A DNA stretch of 64,000 bases, from positions 62,001 through 126,000 of the forward strand of contig JAJDBT010000072.1 in NCBI GenBank assembly GCA_029261215.1, written 5' to 3'. Source of the DNA: Nitrospirota bacterium (GTDB lineage: Bacteria; Nitrospirota; Nitrospiria; SBBL01; JAADHI01). The notes under the pieces were generated by a model that was given only the letters and a program-made list of their open reading frames with translations, had not been told where the DNA came from and made no database searches. Shown piece by piece: positions 44,756 to 52,431 of this stretch. The position numbers and the translations under genes were made by a program. The stretch's first letter is position 1; every line of letters starts with the position of its first letter.

Positions 44756-45886
44756 TTAATCCCCCTCCCTGGTTTCGGTTTCAGGGTCTGCGGTCTCTGG
44801 CATAGGGACATCGCCGAGTATTTCTATTGCTTCTGCGGGCCTGAAAAACCGTCGATAATCCCTGCCCAGGGCGGCATAGGCTCCAAAGGTTGCGTAGGAG
44901 TCGGCATTGCTCAGAGCGTCACGTCCGGGGTAATGATCCTGGAAGGAGTATGTGTCGTGGTTAAAATCGCTATAGGTGGCATGAAAGGCTTCATGCAGTA
45001 TCACCCCGGCTAATCGTTCCTCAGCAATATTTTCGGTAAAACACCCAAAAAAGATCGTAAAGGTGTTGGAGCCTGGATGAGAACTGCCCAAGCGATCCGC
45101 CCCTTCTCCATTTTCAGGGCAGGTATCTGAACAATAAGGATCCAGGCTGTTCAGGTTAAGACCTGAAAAAGCCCTTCGAATGGGGTTGATGGCATTCGCA
45201 AACTCTTCGAAACTTTCAGTCGAAAATGAATCGGCCTCTGACAAGGGCCAGCGTTGATGCCGCTCTCTCCAAAGGGGACTGTCAATATTAAAGTGGGTAT
45301 TGAGCATTTGTAATTCTCGATAGACCACCGGACCGATACGTGCGTAACGTCCTTCCGTATGCGGCGCATACCGCCGGATGTGCGATTGAAATTCCGTCAG
45401 CCACTCCAGGGCCGCTAACCTCCAGGTCTGCGCCACGCCGATCAAACGGTTAATCGTCTCCAACTGTGCATCTTGGCAAGGGCTGCCTTCTGGTGTCGCA
45501 AGGGAAAAAGAAGCGCCCTCATACGGGAACAGCGCCAATCCGGGAGACGTTTCCACTTCCTGCCTTTGTACGAAATGCAAGGGAGTGCTGGATCGCATTC
45601 GTCCCTGATCTAAAGAAGAGGCGCTGGCTTGCGCTGTGGATGGATGCGCGGCTTCCTTGTCAAGACCTCTGAAAGCCTCGGTTGAGACAGTGGGCCTTTC
45701 TGTAGAACCAAGCTCCTGAACACACTCTTGGGTCACCCCCTGAAAAGCCTGATTGCCAAGCATGCGTTGTCTCTGTAGATTCAAGCACCCGACAGGGTTT
45801 TCGCCCATGAATTTAGGAGCCGGTCTTCTGAAATTTCCAGGCCTTACCAAAGGCTCTGTCTTCTGCCTTTCTCTAAATACCTTCAT
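44756..45886 (-). CDS. Aspzincin-like (M35-type) metallopeptidase with eCIS/DUF4157-like N-terminal motif
   Basis: A 376-residue protein with a zinc-protease core: HEAFH at 298-302, then acidic residues in DFNHDTYS, and NADSYATFG at about 327. The order HExxH...D..Y...NADSY matches the M35 (deuterolysin, lysine-specific endopeptidase) group, in which an aspartate is the third zinc ligand. The N-terminal region (about 1-120) is proline-, glutamine- and serine-rich without a signal peptide. Residues 36-49 read LNLQRQRMLGNQAF, close to the LQR..GNQA motif seen at the N-terminus of DUF4157 and other proteins linked to extracellular contractile injection systems. It may be a secreted toxin or effector. 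GAGGG precedes the ATG. It is an orphan: no injection-system genes are near. Confidence 0.7.
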   Translation of the reverse strand: MKVFRERQKTEPLVRPGNFRRPAPKFMGENPVGCLNLQRQRMLGNQAFQGVTQECVQELGSTERPTVSTEAFRGLDKEAAHPSTAQASASSLDQGRMRSSTPLHFVQRQEVETSPGLALFPYEGASFSLATPEGSPCQDAQLETINRLIGVAQTWRLAALEWLTEFQSHIRRYAPHTEGRYARIGPVVYRELQMLNTHFNIDSPLWRERHQRWPLSEADSFSTESFEEFANAINPIRRAFSGLNLNSLDPYCSDTCPENGEGADRLGSSHPGSNTFTIFFGCFTENIAEERLAGVILHEAFHATYSDFNHDTYSFQDHYPGRDALSNADSYATFGAYAALGRDYRRFFRPAEAIEILGDVPMPETADPETETREGD

Positions 45887-46568
45887 AAACCCTCAGGGCC
45901 ATTGGATTGACGGTCATAAAAAATGTAAAGGTTCCACGAGACACCGATTCCAGCGCGTCTCGCGCCTTAATCCCATCTCAAACACAACCCTTGAGTCTCT
46001 TTAGATGTGTTCGGGCTTGCCAATCCAGCTGCGCCAACTGATGCGCATCCTTTCGATAACATTCCACACGAAAATGCTTCATTCCCCTCACTTTAAGTAC
46101 GTGTATCATGCCCTTTGAAACAACTCCGCTCTATCCTTCTCACCCATATCGCAGTCTCGTTCCAAAAGTTTTGATCCGGGGAAACCGGGCTGGCACAATA
46201 GCGCCTCATTTTCCACAAGCAATGTGGATAAGCTGGGAATAAGTCATCCTTATTTTTGAAAGCCCCTTGATTTTCATTGGGTTTCTACAGATTGCACAAT
46301 ATAAAGGCAAAATAAAATAATCAATAAAATCAATATGTTAACATATTAATGACCGATTTTCATTAAAATGAAGCTTCGAATATTTTTCTAAAAAAAGTCA
46401 ACCTACAATATGTGGACAACATCGGGGGTTCACTACAAGATACAGGGATTCATCTTTTTCATGAGAAAGTGATGGCTTAAAAAAGAGCATCTTAAAGGGG
46501 TTTTTCATAACGACTTCACTCAAATCCCGCTTGGAGTACAGCTTTACAAGCAAAATTTGAAAAAGGCA
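45887..46568. other. AT-rich gene-free stretch with a 16-base palindrome
   Basis: About 680 bases between the metallopeptidase start and the flagellar operon terminator. No coding frame with family features was seen. The part 46260-46400 is strongly AT-rich and contains the palindrome AATATGTTAACATATT at 46332-46347, which could be an operator. No promoter could be assigned with confidence. Confidence 0.5.
46332..46347. promoter_or_regulatory. Perfect 16-base palindrome, possible operator
   Basis: AATATGTTAACATATT is perfectly self-complementary and lies in the AT-rich gap upstream of the metallopeptidase gene. The form suits a dimeric helix-turn-helix regulator; the regulator is unknown and AT-rich DNA yields such palindromes by chance more often. 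Confidence 0.35.
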
Positions 46569-46600
46569 AAAAAAATCGTCCGCTGCAGGACGATTTTTTT
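46568..46600. terminator. Intrinsic terminator after fliT
   Basis: TCGTCC (46576-46581) and GGACGA (46588-46593) form a stem around the loop GCTGCA, with eight A's before and seven T's after. It can stop transcription from either side and closes the minus-strand fliD-fliS-fliT unit. Confidence 0.9.
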
Positions 46601-46623
46601 AATATCGATCACCTCGGACAAAC

Positions 46624-46965
46624 TCAGGACAGGGCTTTTTGTTTGTAGCTTTTGAGAAGTGTTCTTTCCGTATGAAACCCTTTTTGAAGCAACTTCATCC
46701 GTGCCTGGACACAGGCTTTTGTCTCGGAATCGGCAGAAAGAATACGCTGGATCAAATCGACTTTACGCCTCGATTCTTCATTTCCAAGACGACTTTCCTT
46801 TGTCATGTTTCGAACTTGACGAATCAGTCCTTCTCTCTCTTTATCTATCGAAGCAATGAAATCCCAATCGCCTTTTTGAGCGACAGCCAACATCTGCTCT
46901 GACAAGGTACAAATGGATTCATAGACCTCTAATTCTTTTGCCAGCATTCGATTAGACTGCTCCAT
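46624..46965 (-). CDS. fliT: FliT-like flagellar export chaperone
   Basis: A 113-residue almost entirely helical protein, rich in Glu, Lys and Gln, in the position of fliT after fliS. FliT-type chaperones bind the filament cap FliD and keep it unfolded for export. There is no strong sequence motif; the call rests on size, the helical pattern (for example DKEREGLIRQVRNMT) and the overlap of 14 bases with fliS. It is the last gene before a terminator. Confidence 0.7.
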   Translation of the reverse strand: MEQSNRMLAKELEVYESICTLSEQMLAVAQKGDWDFIASIDKEREGLIRQVRNMTKESRLGNEESRRKVDLIQRILSADSETKACVQARMKLLQKGFHTERTLLKSYKQKALS

Positions 46966-47398
46966 AACTTACGGTCTCCTTCGCGCATTCCAGGTTTTGC
47001 GCTTGAGCTGTTTTCCTGACTTCATCGGTAATCCCCACCCACCCTGCTTTTAGTTCAGTGAGAATTTGTACCACCTGATCCAGTTTTTTCTCATCATCAT
47101 GCAAATTTGCATCAACCAACTGTAAAGACATGTAATCGTACAAGCGCCTCAAATTTTCAGCGATCTCCCCGCCCACATCCATATTAAGACTGAGGTCGAG
47201 TTCTCCAATAATATTGATGGCCTTGGAGATTGCTTCCCCCTTGGCCGCCAAATGACCTCGTTGCATTTCATTTTTTGCAAATGCAGTTGAAGCGATTGCA
47301 CCTTCAAGTAACATTAAAATGAGCCGATGCGGATCGGCCGATGCCACTCCCGTTTCCATCCCGATTTTCGAGTATTGCTCTACATAACTCTTATTCAC
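46952..47398 (-). CDS. fliS: Flagellar export chaperone FliS
   Basis: A 148-residue helical chaperone that binds the C-terminus of flagellin in the cytoplasm and prevents early polymerisation. It has the typical beginning YVEQYSKIGMETGVASADPHRLILMLLEGAI and later AISKAINIIGELDLSLNMDVGGEIAENLRRLYDY. In other bacteria FliS also competes with FliW for flagellin, which fits the fliW gene at 51708. It follows fliD and overlaps fliT. Confidence 0.95.
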   Translation of the reverse strand: MNKSYVEQYSKIGMETGVASADPHRLILMLLEGAIASTAFAKNEMQRGHLAAKGEAISKAINIIGELDLSLNMDVGGEIAENLRRLYDYMSLQLVDANLHDDEKKLDQVVQILTELKAGWVGITDEVRKTAQAQNLECAKETVSYGAV

Positions 47399-47435
47399 AG
47401 GTTGATTCTCCTCATTCTCCTAAAACCCCCTCAGC

Positions 47436-49457
47436 TTATTTTTTCCCTGTCTTTGGAATCGTTGATAATGCCGCCAGTTGCTGCGTGAGAAAATCACTGC
47501 TCGCCTGAAAATTACTCAAAAGAATATCAAGCGCGCCAAATTGCTTTCGATACCGGGCTTCAATATCTAACAAACGTGTGTTGATCGTACCGCGCTGATC
47601 TGCCAGATCGTCTATGCTCTCATTAATCCCCTTTGTTCGGGATTCTATTGTCCCCGTCGAACTCAGAATCTCCGTGGTCAAGGCTTCGAGTTGAAACGCA
47701 TAGCCTTCTGAATATGCGATTGTCCCACGGGCTCCTGTTGCGCCGCCTGTGACTTGAATTCTGAGTCCTTCCGCAATATTTCCTGTACCCACTGTCAGGA
47801 ATTGACCAAAACCCGTTGAAGCGGCACCATTAATCGTGCCAGCGACATTCACGCCGACCGTGTCTGTTTGTGTCGCCCCCATCAAGTTTTCTGCGCCGTT
47901 GCCCCCTGAAATACTCACTTTTGAATTTGACCCGTACCCGCTCGAAGTGATGGTCAAAACACCCGCAGATTCTGAAACGATTACGGAAACACCGGCATCC
48001 GAAAAGGCGCTTAAACCGTTAATTTTGGCCTGCACCTCCGTGGCAAGCGCGCTCGCACTGGCATAAGTCCCTGCCGCCAGCGTAATCGAGCCTGAGGTAT
48101 CATCCACAGTTAAATTAATGACATCGTTGGAATCCGCCGTAATCGTCAAACCTGCTGCAGCACTTCCAAGAGTATTACCCTGGGTCGCCAAGGTTGTAAT
48201 ATTGATGGCGTATTGACCCGGTTCCGTTTTGTCTGTTGCGCTGACGTACTGAAGCAAACTGTCGGAAGGCTTCCCCTGCGCCACAAAAATGCCCGAAATG
48301 TCGTTATAATGATCGCTGATCGCGCTTTGCAGTTTTGCAGAATCCAGCCCCAGAGTGCCATCTTCCTGAAATGAAATTCCCACATCACTCAAGCTCGTTA
48401 AAGCGCCCGATAAAGCCGTCACGGAAGAGGTCAAGATACGATTGATTTTTGTGCCAATGGACAATGTCGCCGTATCCCCTTGCAGTACAGCCGACTCCCG
48501 GGTTGAGGCATTGTAGGCAGTGAGTTCGTCAATAGAGCTCTTCACTGCATTATACGCAGCAACAAATGATCCGACAGATCCCGCCACAGTACTTGTATCA
48601 CGTGTAATACTCACTGACGATGGGCTGCCGCTGTTTGTTTTCAGCAAATTCAATGTCACCCCTTGAATGACATCTGAAATCGTATTTGAAGATTTTGTAA
48701 TGGAAACACCGTCCACCTTAAAAACAGAGTTTGCGGCAGTCACCGTCTCTGAAAGGTTTTGAGTGCCAGCCGGATCATGAGCCAGTAAAGTTGAGAGCGC
48801 AGCATCGCCCGAAACAGAAATTTTAAGACTATTTTGAAGACCAATGTCGTCAGAGGTCAGGGACAAACGGTAAGGATTCGAGGCATTTCCATCATTCACT
48901 ATTGTGGCCGTTACACCGATACCTGCGGCATTAATCGCATCCCGAATCCCCGAAAGCGAGTCATTTGTGCTATCGATCGTGACCGTACCTGCACCCGCGC
49001 CGTTACCCGTAAAAGTTGAACCGGTGTATTTTCCGGTCCCTGCGTCAAAACTTCCGCCGCTGATGCTTCCAAAATCAAAGGTGAGCGTCCCCGTTCCGAT
49101 GGCATCACTTGTATTGGTCTGCCCTACCGCAACCAGTTTTTGCTGGGCCGCCAATTGAGTGGTTTCGACCGAATAACTCCCCGGAATTGCACTTGAATCC
49201 GCTGTTGCGGTGAATGAGCTGGTATCTGCCGAGTTCGCAATCAGGTTTTGATATTTTGAAACGGCACTTAGCCCTTTTACCGCAGTCTGAAATGAGGAGA
49301 TCGAAGATTTTAAACCGCCATAACCACTGAGTTTGGCTTGAAACCCTGCTTCTTTTTGATCAATAAAGAGTAATGGGCGACGCTCAATTTCGAGCAAAGA
49401 AGTAATGATGCCATTGACATCAAGGTTTGAACCAATACCTGGAGAAGCAATTCCCAT
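47436..49457 (-). CDS. fliD: Flagellar filament cap protein FliD (hook-associated protein 2)
   Basis: A 673-residue protein that caps the flagellar filament and inserts flagellin subunits at the tip. The N-terminal part starts IGSNLDVNGIITSLLEIERRPL, and the C-terminal coiled-coil region ends with IEARYRKQFGALDILLSNF and LTQQLAAL, both typical. It is longer than usual (many are 450-550) because the middle has extra domains rich in T/S/G, including a second segment resembling the flagellin hook IN motif (about residues 440-540). Low-charge, Ser/Thr-rich exposed domains like this are possible O-glycosylation targets. Confidence 0.95.
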   Translation of the reverse strand: MGIASPGIGSNLDVNGIITSLLEIERRPLLFIDQKEAGFQAKLSGYGGLKSSISSFQTAVKGLSAVSKYQNLIANSADTSSFTATADSSAIPGSYSVETTQLAAQQKLVAVGQTNTSDAIGTGTLTFDFGSISGGSFDAGTGKYTGSTFTGNGAGAGTVTIDSTNDSLSGIRDAINAAGIGVTATIVNDGNASNPYRLSLTSDDIGLQNSLKISVSGDAALSTLLAHDPAGTQNLSETVTAANSVFKVDGVSITKSSNTISDVIQGVTLNLLKTNSGSPSSVSITRDTSTVAGSVGSFVAAYNAVKSSIDELTAYNASTRESAVLQGDTATLSIGTKINRILTSSVTALSGALTSLSDVGISFQEDGTLGLDSAKLQSAISDHYNDISGIFVAQGKPSDSLLQYVSATDKTEPGQYAINITTLATQGNTLGSAAAGLTITADSNDVINLTVDDTSGSITLAAGTYASASALATEVQAKINGLSAFSDAGVSVIVSESAGVLTITSSGYGSNSKVSISGGNGAENLMGATQTDTVGVNVAGTINGAASTGFGQFLTVGTGNIAEGLRIQVTGGATGARGTIAYSEGYAFQLEALTTEILSSTGTIESRTKGINESIDDLADQRGTINTRLLDIEARYRKQFGALDILLSNFQASSDFLTQQLAALSTIPKTGKK

Positions 49458-49628
49458 GTCATATCACCTTATTGAGTGGAGCTCATCGTCATAATTACTA
49501 TTTTCAATACATCCAAAGTCTTGTCCAGGCGCAAAAATGGCCTTGTATCTTCAGGAAAATTTGTGCTGAACCACTTGAAGACACTGATGAAACTTTAGTG
49601 AGTGTAATGCATCTTTGATGCCGGGTAT

Positions 49629-50024
49629 TTAAGCCAGGACATCAAGAATGGCGCTGTCCGTCATCTCAGTCCGGCGAGCCAAAGAAAGCACTTCCTCCGA
49701 CGGAATCTGACGAATGACCTGATTCGTTTCAGAGTCAATAACCCGAATCACGGGCCGCTCCAGTTCATCATCAATGCTGAACTGGACGTTACGCTTTAAA
49801 CTCACTGCATATTCATTCAAGTTGTTGACCGTTGCCTGGAGCGCTTCACGTGTGGCTTCCGGCGCACCTTCGCTTTTGTCCCGTCCCACTGAACCCTGAC
49901 TTTCGGAAACAGAGGGCACATTTTGCCCATCAATAGGCAGGTTTTCTCTACGAGTGGCCTGGGGTGAGGGCGATGATCCGGACAATGGCACAACAGCCTG
50001 AGGGGTAGAATTAATCGTATTCAT
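49629..50024 (-). CDS. flaG: FlaG family protein
   Basis: A 131-residue protein of the FlaG family, which affects filament length in several bacteria. The conserved C-terminal half reads AVSLKRNVQFSIDDELERP, VIDSETNQVIRQIPSEEVL and ends MTDSAILDVLA; the N-terminal half is a Pro/Ser-rich tail. The start at 50024 follows GGAGG; the longer frame to 50087 has no ribosome site. It lies between fliC and fliD, the usual place. Confidence 0.92.
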   Translation of the reverse strand: MNTINSTPQAVVPLSGSSPSPQATRRENLPIDGQNVPSVSESQGSVGRDKSEGAPEATREALQATVNNLNEYAVSLKRNVQFSIDDELERPVIRVIDSETNQVIRQIPSEEVLSLARRTEMTDSAILDVLA

Positions 50025-50052
50025 TTTTATCCTCCCACAAATCGAGATTGCG

Positions 50053-50078
50053 GCCGGGGGAACCGAAATCCCCCCGGC
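50053..50078 (-). terminator. GC-rich hairpin between fliC and flaG
   Basis: GCCGGGGG (50053-50060) pairs with CCCCCGGC (50071-50078) across a ten-base loop, just after the flagellin stop. No T-run follows, so it may be an mRNA-stabilising or partial terminator element that lets a high flagellin transcript level fall before flaG. Confidence 0.55.
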
Positions 50079-50110
50079 GCAACACACTATTTATGTCGAC
50101 TGACTTACCA

Positions 50111-51577
50111 TTATTGCAGCAGGGCCAGCACACTCTGCGGCAAACTATTGGCTTGCGCAAGAATGGCAATACCGGACTGCTGCAGGATCTGACCTCGCGC
50201 CAAAGCGGCCGTCTCTTGTGCAAAATCCGCATCTTCGATACGACTTTTTGAAGCTGCAAGGTTTTCAGAACTTGTCTGAATACTGACAATCGTGGATGAG
50301 AAACGGTTTTGAATCGCACCCAGATCCCCTCGGGAACTGTTCACTGTCGCCAATGCGGCATCAATCACCGTCAAGGCGCTGGTTGAACCCGACGCAGTCG
50401 TTAAGTCGAGGGATGAGACTCCCGCTCCAACGGTCGCCGTGGCGGATTGATATCCCGCAGTCAAACCGGTCGCGGTTATCCCTGCAGCTGTACCACCAAT
50501 CGTAACACCACCCGAATCGGTCGAACTCAAATCAAAGGTTGCCACGGTCGTATTGGTTCCTGCCGTAAAACCGGTTTCTGCATCAGTGTTTGAACCACTC
50601 ACCTCAAGGGTGATATTCCGACCATCGGCCGCAGTTAAGGTCACCCCACCATTTGTACTTGTGCCAAATGTCGCGGTCACTCCCGTTTGCGCACTGACTG
50701 AGTTGATCTTTCCGGCAAGGTCATTACTCCGAGTCACCGCATCCGCTGCAGCAGCAAAAGCGCCAAGATCAACACCATTCAAAAGCACTTCTCCAGCACT
50801 AATCGCAGAAACACTGGTCACGTTACCACCATTCAGAGCTGTCGCATCTATCGTAGCGGTCACACCCGTCTCGCCTGCAACGGCATTAATGGCTGCGACT
50901 TTTGAAATCGCACTTCCAGTGCCGTTTGAATAGGAAACCCCGTCACTGGCAGTCGCACCCACCTGATAACCATTTAAAGTAATGTCCCCCGCACTCAATG
51001 CCGTCGTCGTGCCCTGGTTATTCAGGTCTGAAGTGGCATAACTCGATCCGGCACCAACCCCTAAAGCAGAAGTTCTGGAGCTGGAAATGGAGGTAATTGA
51101 AATGACGTTCGATCCACCACCGTTGGCACCCACCTGAAAATCCTGAGATGTAAAGGTCCCATCCAGCAAGTTCACACCGTTAAAGTTTGTATTTTGCGCC
51201 ACACGGTCAATTTCGTTGATCAGGGCTGTCGCTTCCGCATTCAGCGCTTTTCTGTCCGTCGCACTGTTTGTGGAGTTTGCGGATTGAACCGCCAACTCAC
51301 GAATTCGCTGAAGGTTGTTGACGACCTCATTTAAGGCCCCCTCTGCGGTTTGAGAAAGCGAAATACCATCGTTCGCATTTCGTGCTGCCGCATTCAAGCC
51401 ACGAATCTGTGTGGTAAATCGAGATGCAATAGCAATACCGGCCGCATCATCTTTGGCACTGTTGAGCCGAAGACCCGATGAAAGCCGCTGAAGCGCGGTC
51501 GCCAAAGCACCTTGTGACTGAGTTAAATTCCGCTGCGCGTTTAACGAAGGGACATTAACATTAACTGAAAGAGCCAT
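50111..51577 (-). CDS. fliC: Flagellin
   Basis: A 488-residue filament protein. The conserved ends are clear: N-terminal SLNAQRNLTQSQGALATAL and RLSSGLRLNSAKDDAAGIAI, C-terminal LGAIQNRFSSTIVSIQ and RIEDADFAQETAALARGQIL. The central 180-380 region is variable, low in charge and rich in Ser, Thr, Gly and Ala, with repeated hook-IN-like units, and offers many possible O-glycosylation sites. The ATG at 51577 follows AAGGAGGA; an earlier in-frame ATG at 51622 lies in the leader. A sigma28-type promoter and two candidate CsrA sites precede it. Confidence 0.97.
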   Translation of the reverse strand: MALSVNVNVPSLNAQRNLTQSQGALATALQRLSSGLRLNSAKDDAAGIAIASRFTTQIRGLNAAARNANDGISLSQTAEGALNEVVNNLQRIRELAVQSANSTNSATDRKALNAEATALINEIDRVAQNTNFNGVNLLDGTFTSQDFQVGANGGGSNVISITSISSSRTSALGVGAGSSYATSDLNNQGTTTALSAGDITLNGYQVGATASDGVSYSNGTGSAISKVAAINAVAGETGVTATIDATALNGGNVTSVSAISAGEVLLNGVDLGAFAAAADAVTRSNDLAGKINSVSAQTGVTATFGTSTNGGVTLTAADGRNITLEVSGSNTDAETGFTAGTNTTVATFDLSSTDSGGVTIGGTAAGITATGLTAGYQSATATVGAGVSSLDLTTASGSTSALTVIDAALATVNSSRGDLGAIQNRFSSTIVSIQTSSENLAASKSRIEDADFAQETAALARGQILQQSGIAILAQANSLPQSVLALLQ

Positions 51578-51584
51578 TTTTGTA

Positions 51585-51618
51585 TCCTCCTTGATTGAAG
51601 TGAGGGGCATCCCTGCCC
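51585..51618 (-). promoter_or_regulatory. Candidate CsrA-binding leader of fliC (two ANGGA sites)
   Basis: On the minus strand the leader has AGGGA in the six-base loop of a hairpin (stem GGGC/GCCC, 51605-51618) and AAGGA overlapping the ribosome site (51588-51592). A loop-presented GGA plus a second GGA at the Shine-Dalgarno, about 20 bases apart, is the arrangement known from the Bacillus hag leader. CsrA and FliW are encoded just upstream. Confidence 0.6.
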
Positions 51619-51662
51619 GCATTTTGAAAGGGGCTTTTAAGCCCTTTCGATTTCACTTACTC

Positions 51663-51690
51663 TTATCGGAGGATCAAGATGAAAACTTTA
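51663..51690 (-). promoter_or_regulatory. Sigma28 (FliA)-type promoter of fliC
   Basis: On the minus strand TAAAGTTT (51683-51690) is a perfect sigma28 -35 box. After 12 bases comes TCCGATAA (51663-51670), seven of eight bases of the GCCGATAA -10 box. The usual spacing is 11. Transcription would start about 75-80 bases before the flagellin ATG. Confidence 0.82.
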
Positions 51691-51707
51691 GGGGATTTGG
51701 TAATTTT

Positions 51708-52151
51708 TTAAGAAACCCCTGGAAACAGATGCGTTTGGTGCGAAAATTTGGAGTTCTGTAAAATCACCTGCTTCCCCTTGCGATTGATTTTATTGATGCA
51801 GATTGGGGCCATGAGGTTTGCGGTCGCTTTGCTGGGGTCATTATGAGGAATCGTCACCATAGACAGGACAACAAGCGCATCCGGATTTTCCGGTTCAAGC
51901 AAGGCCAGGTCTGCTTCCGGAAGTCTGGGATGATATTCAAGAATAAAGATCAAGGGGTCGGTCACCAGAAAAGCCAATTCAGGATCGCTAAAAGCCTGAA
52001 GCCAGGAAAAAGGGCTGTTACTGTCATGTGGAATAAGCGCATATTGCTTGATATTCTGAAAACCGGGAATCCCTTCCGGAAAGGTCAGCAATAAATCTGA
52101 TTCAACGATCAATCGGCCAAGTTTGACGCTTTCAATTTCAGTTTTCATCAT
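51708..52151 (-). CDS. fliW: Flagellar assembly factor FliW
   Basis: A 147-residue protein that binds both flagellin and CsrA. When flagellin accumulates it occupies FliW, and freed CsrA represses flagellin translation. Family features are LTFPEGIPGFQNIKQYALIPHD, PFSWLQAFSDPELAFLV, and a C-terminal MAPICINKINRKGKQVIL. The gene overlaps csrA by 14 bases and lies directly upstream of the fliC promoter. The ATG-ATG start follows GAGGG. Confidence 0.95.
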   Translation of the reverse strand: MMKTEIESVKLGRLIVESDLLLTFPEGIPGFQNIKQYALIPHDSNSPFSWLQAFSDPELAFLVTDPLIFILEYHPRLPEADLALLEPENPDALVVLSMVTIPHNDPSKATANLMAPICINKINRKGKQVILQNSKFSHQTHLFPGVS

Positions 52152-52431
52152 TTTTTTCCCTCAAATCGTCTGTGACATCTTTTAGATTTCTTCGCTGAAC
52201 ATTCTTCATGATTTCCTGAATAAACTCAGTTTGAAAAAAATCCGGCAATATTTTAGCAGACTGCAGATTCTCTTCCTTAATTTTAGCTAAGACTTCATCA
52301 CGGTAAATTGGCACACCCATCGGCGCGTCGATGCCCACCTTAACCTGATTCCCATAAATTTCCACGATCACCACACGGACATTTTCTCCGATTGAAATCG
52401 CCTCTCCGGCTTTTCTTCTTAAAATCAGCAT
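52138..52431 (-). CDS. csrA: Carbon storage regulator CsrA with C-terminal extension
   Basis: A 97-residue RNA-binding regulator. Residues 1-60 are a standard CsrA (MLILRRKAGEAISIG, GNQVKVGIDAP, PIYRDEVLAKI) that binds GGA motifs in mRNA leaders. Most CsrA proteins end near residue 60-70; here about 35 further residues, charged and probably helical, follow. FliW-controlled CsrA proteins of the Bacillus type carry a longer C-terminus that FliW contacts, so the extension may be its docking site. The start overlaps the end of the giant glycosyltransferase gene by seven bases, and fliW overlaps the 3' end. Confidence 0.95.
   Translation of the reverse strand: MLILRRKAGEAISIGENVRVVIVEIYGNQVKVGIDAPMGVPIYRDEVLAKIKEENLQSAKILPDFFQTEFIQEIMKNVQRRNLKDVTDDLREKNDEN

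Noticed and set aside
44307-45886. Genomic island inserted at tRNA-Leu(GAG)
   Set aside because: No integrase gene and no second copy of the tRNA 3' end were found downstream, although the metallopeptidase gene next to it is an orphan.
49589-49596. TAAAGTTT upstream of fliD as a sigma28 promoter
   Set aside because: The minus-strand sequence 11-12 bases downstream (around TCAAGTGG) does not resemble GCCGATAA.
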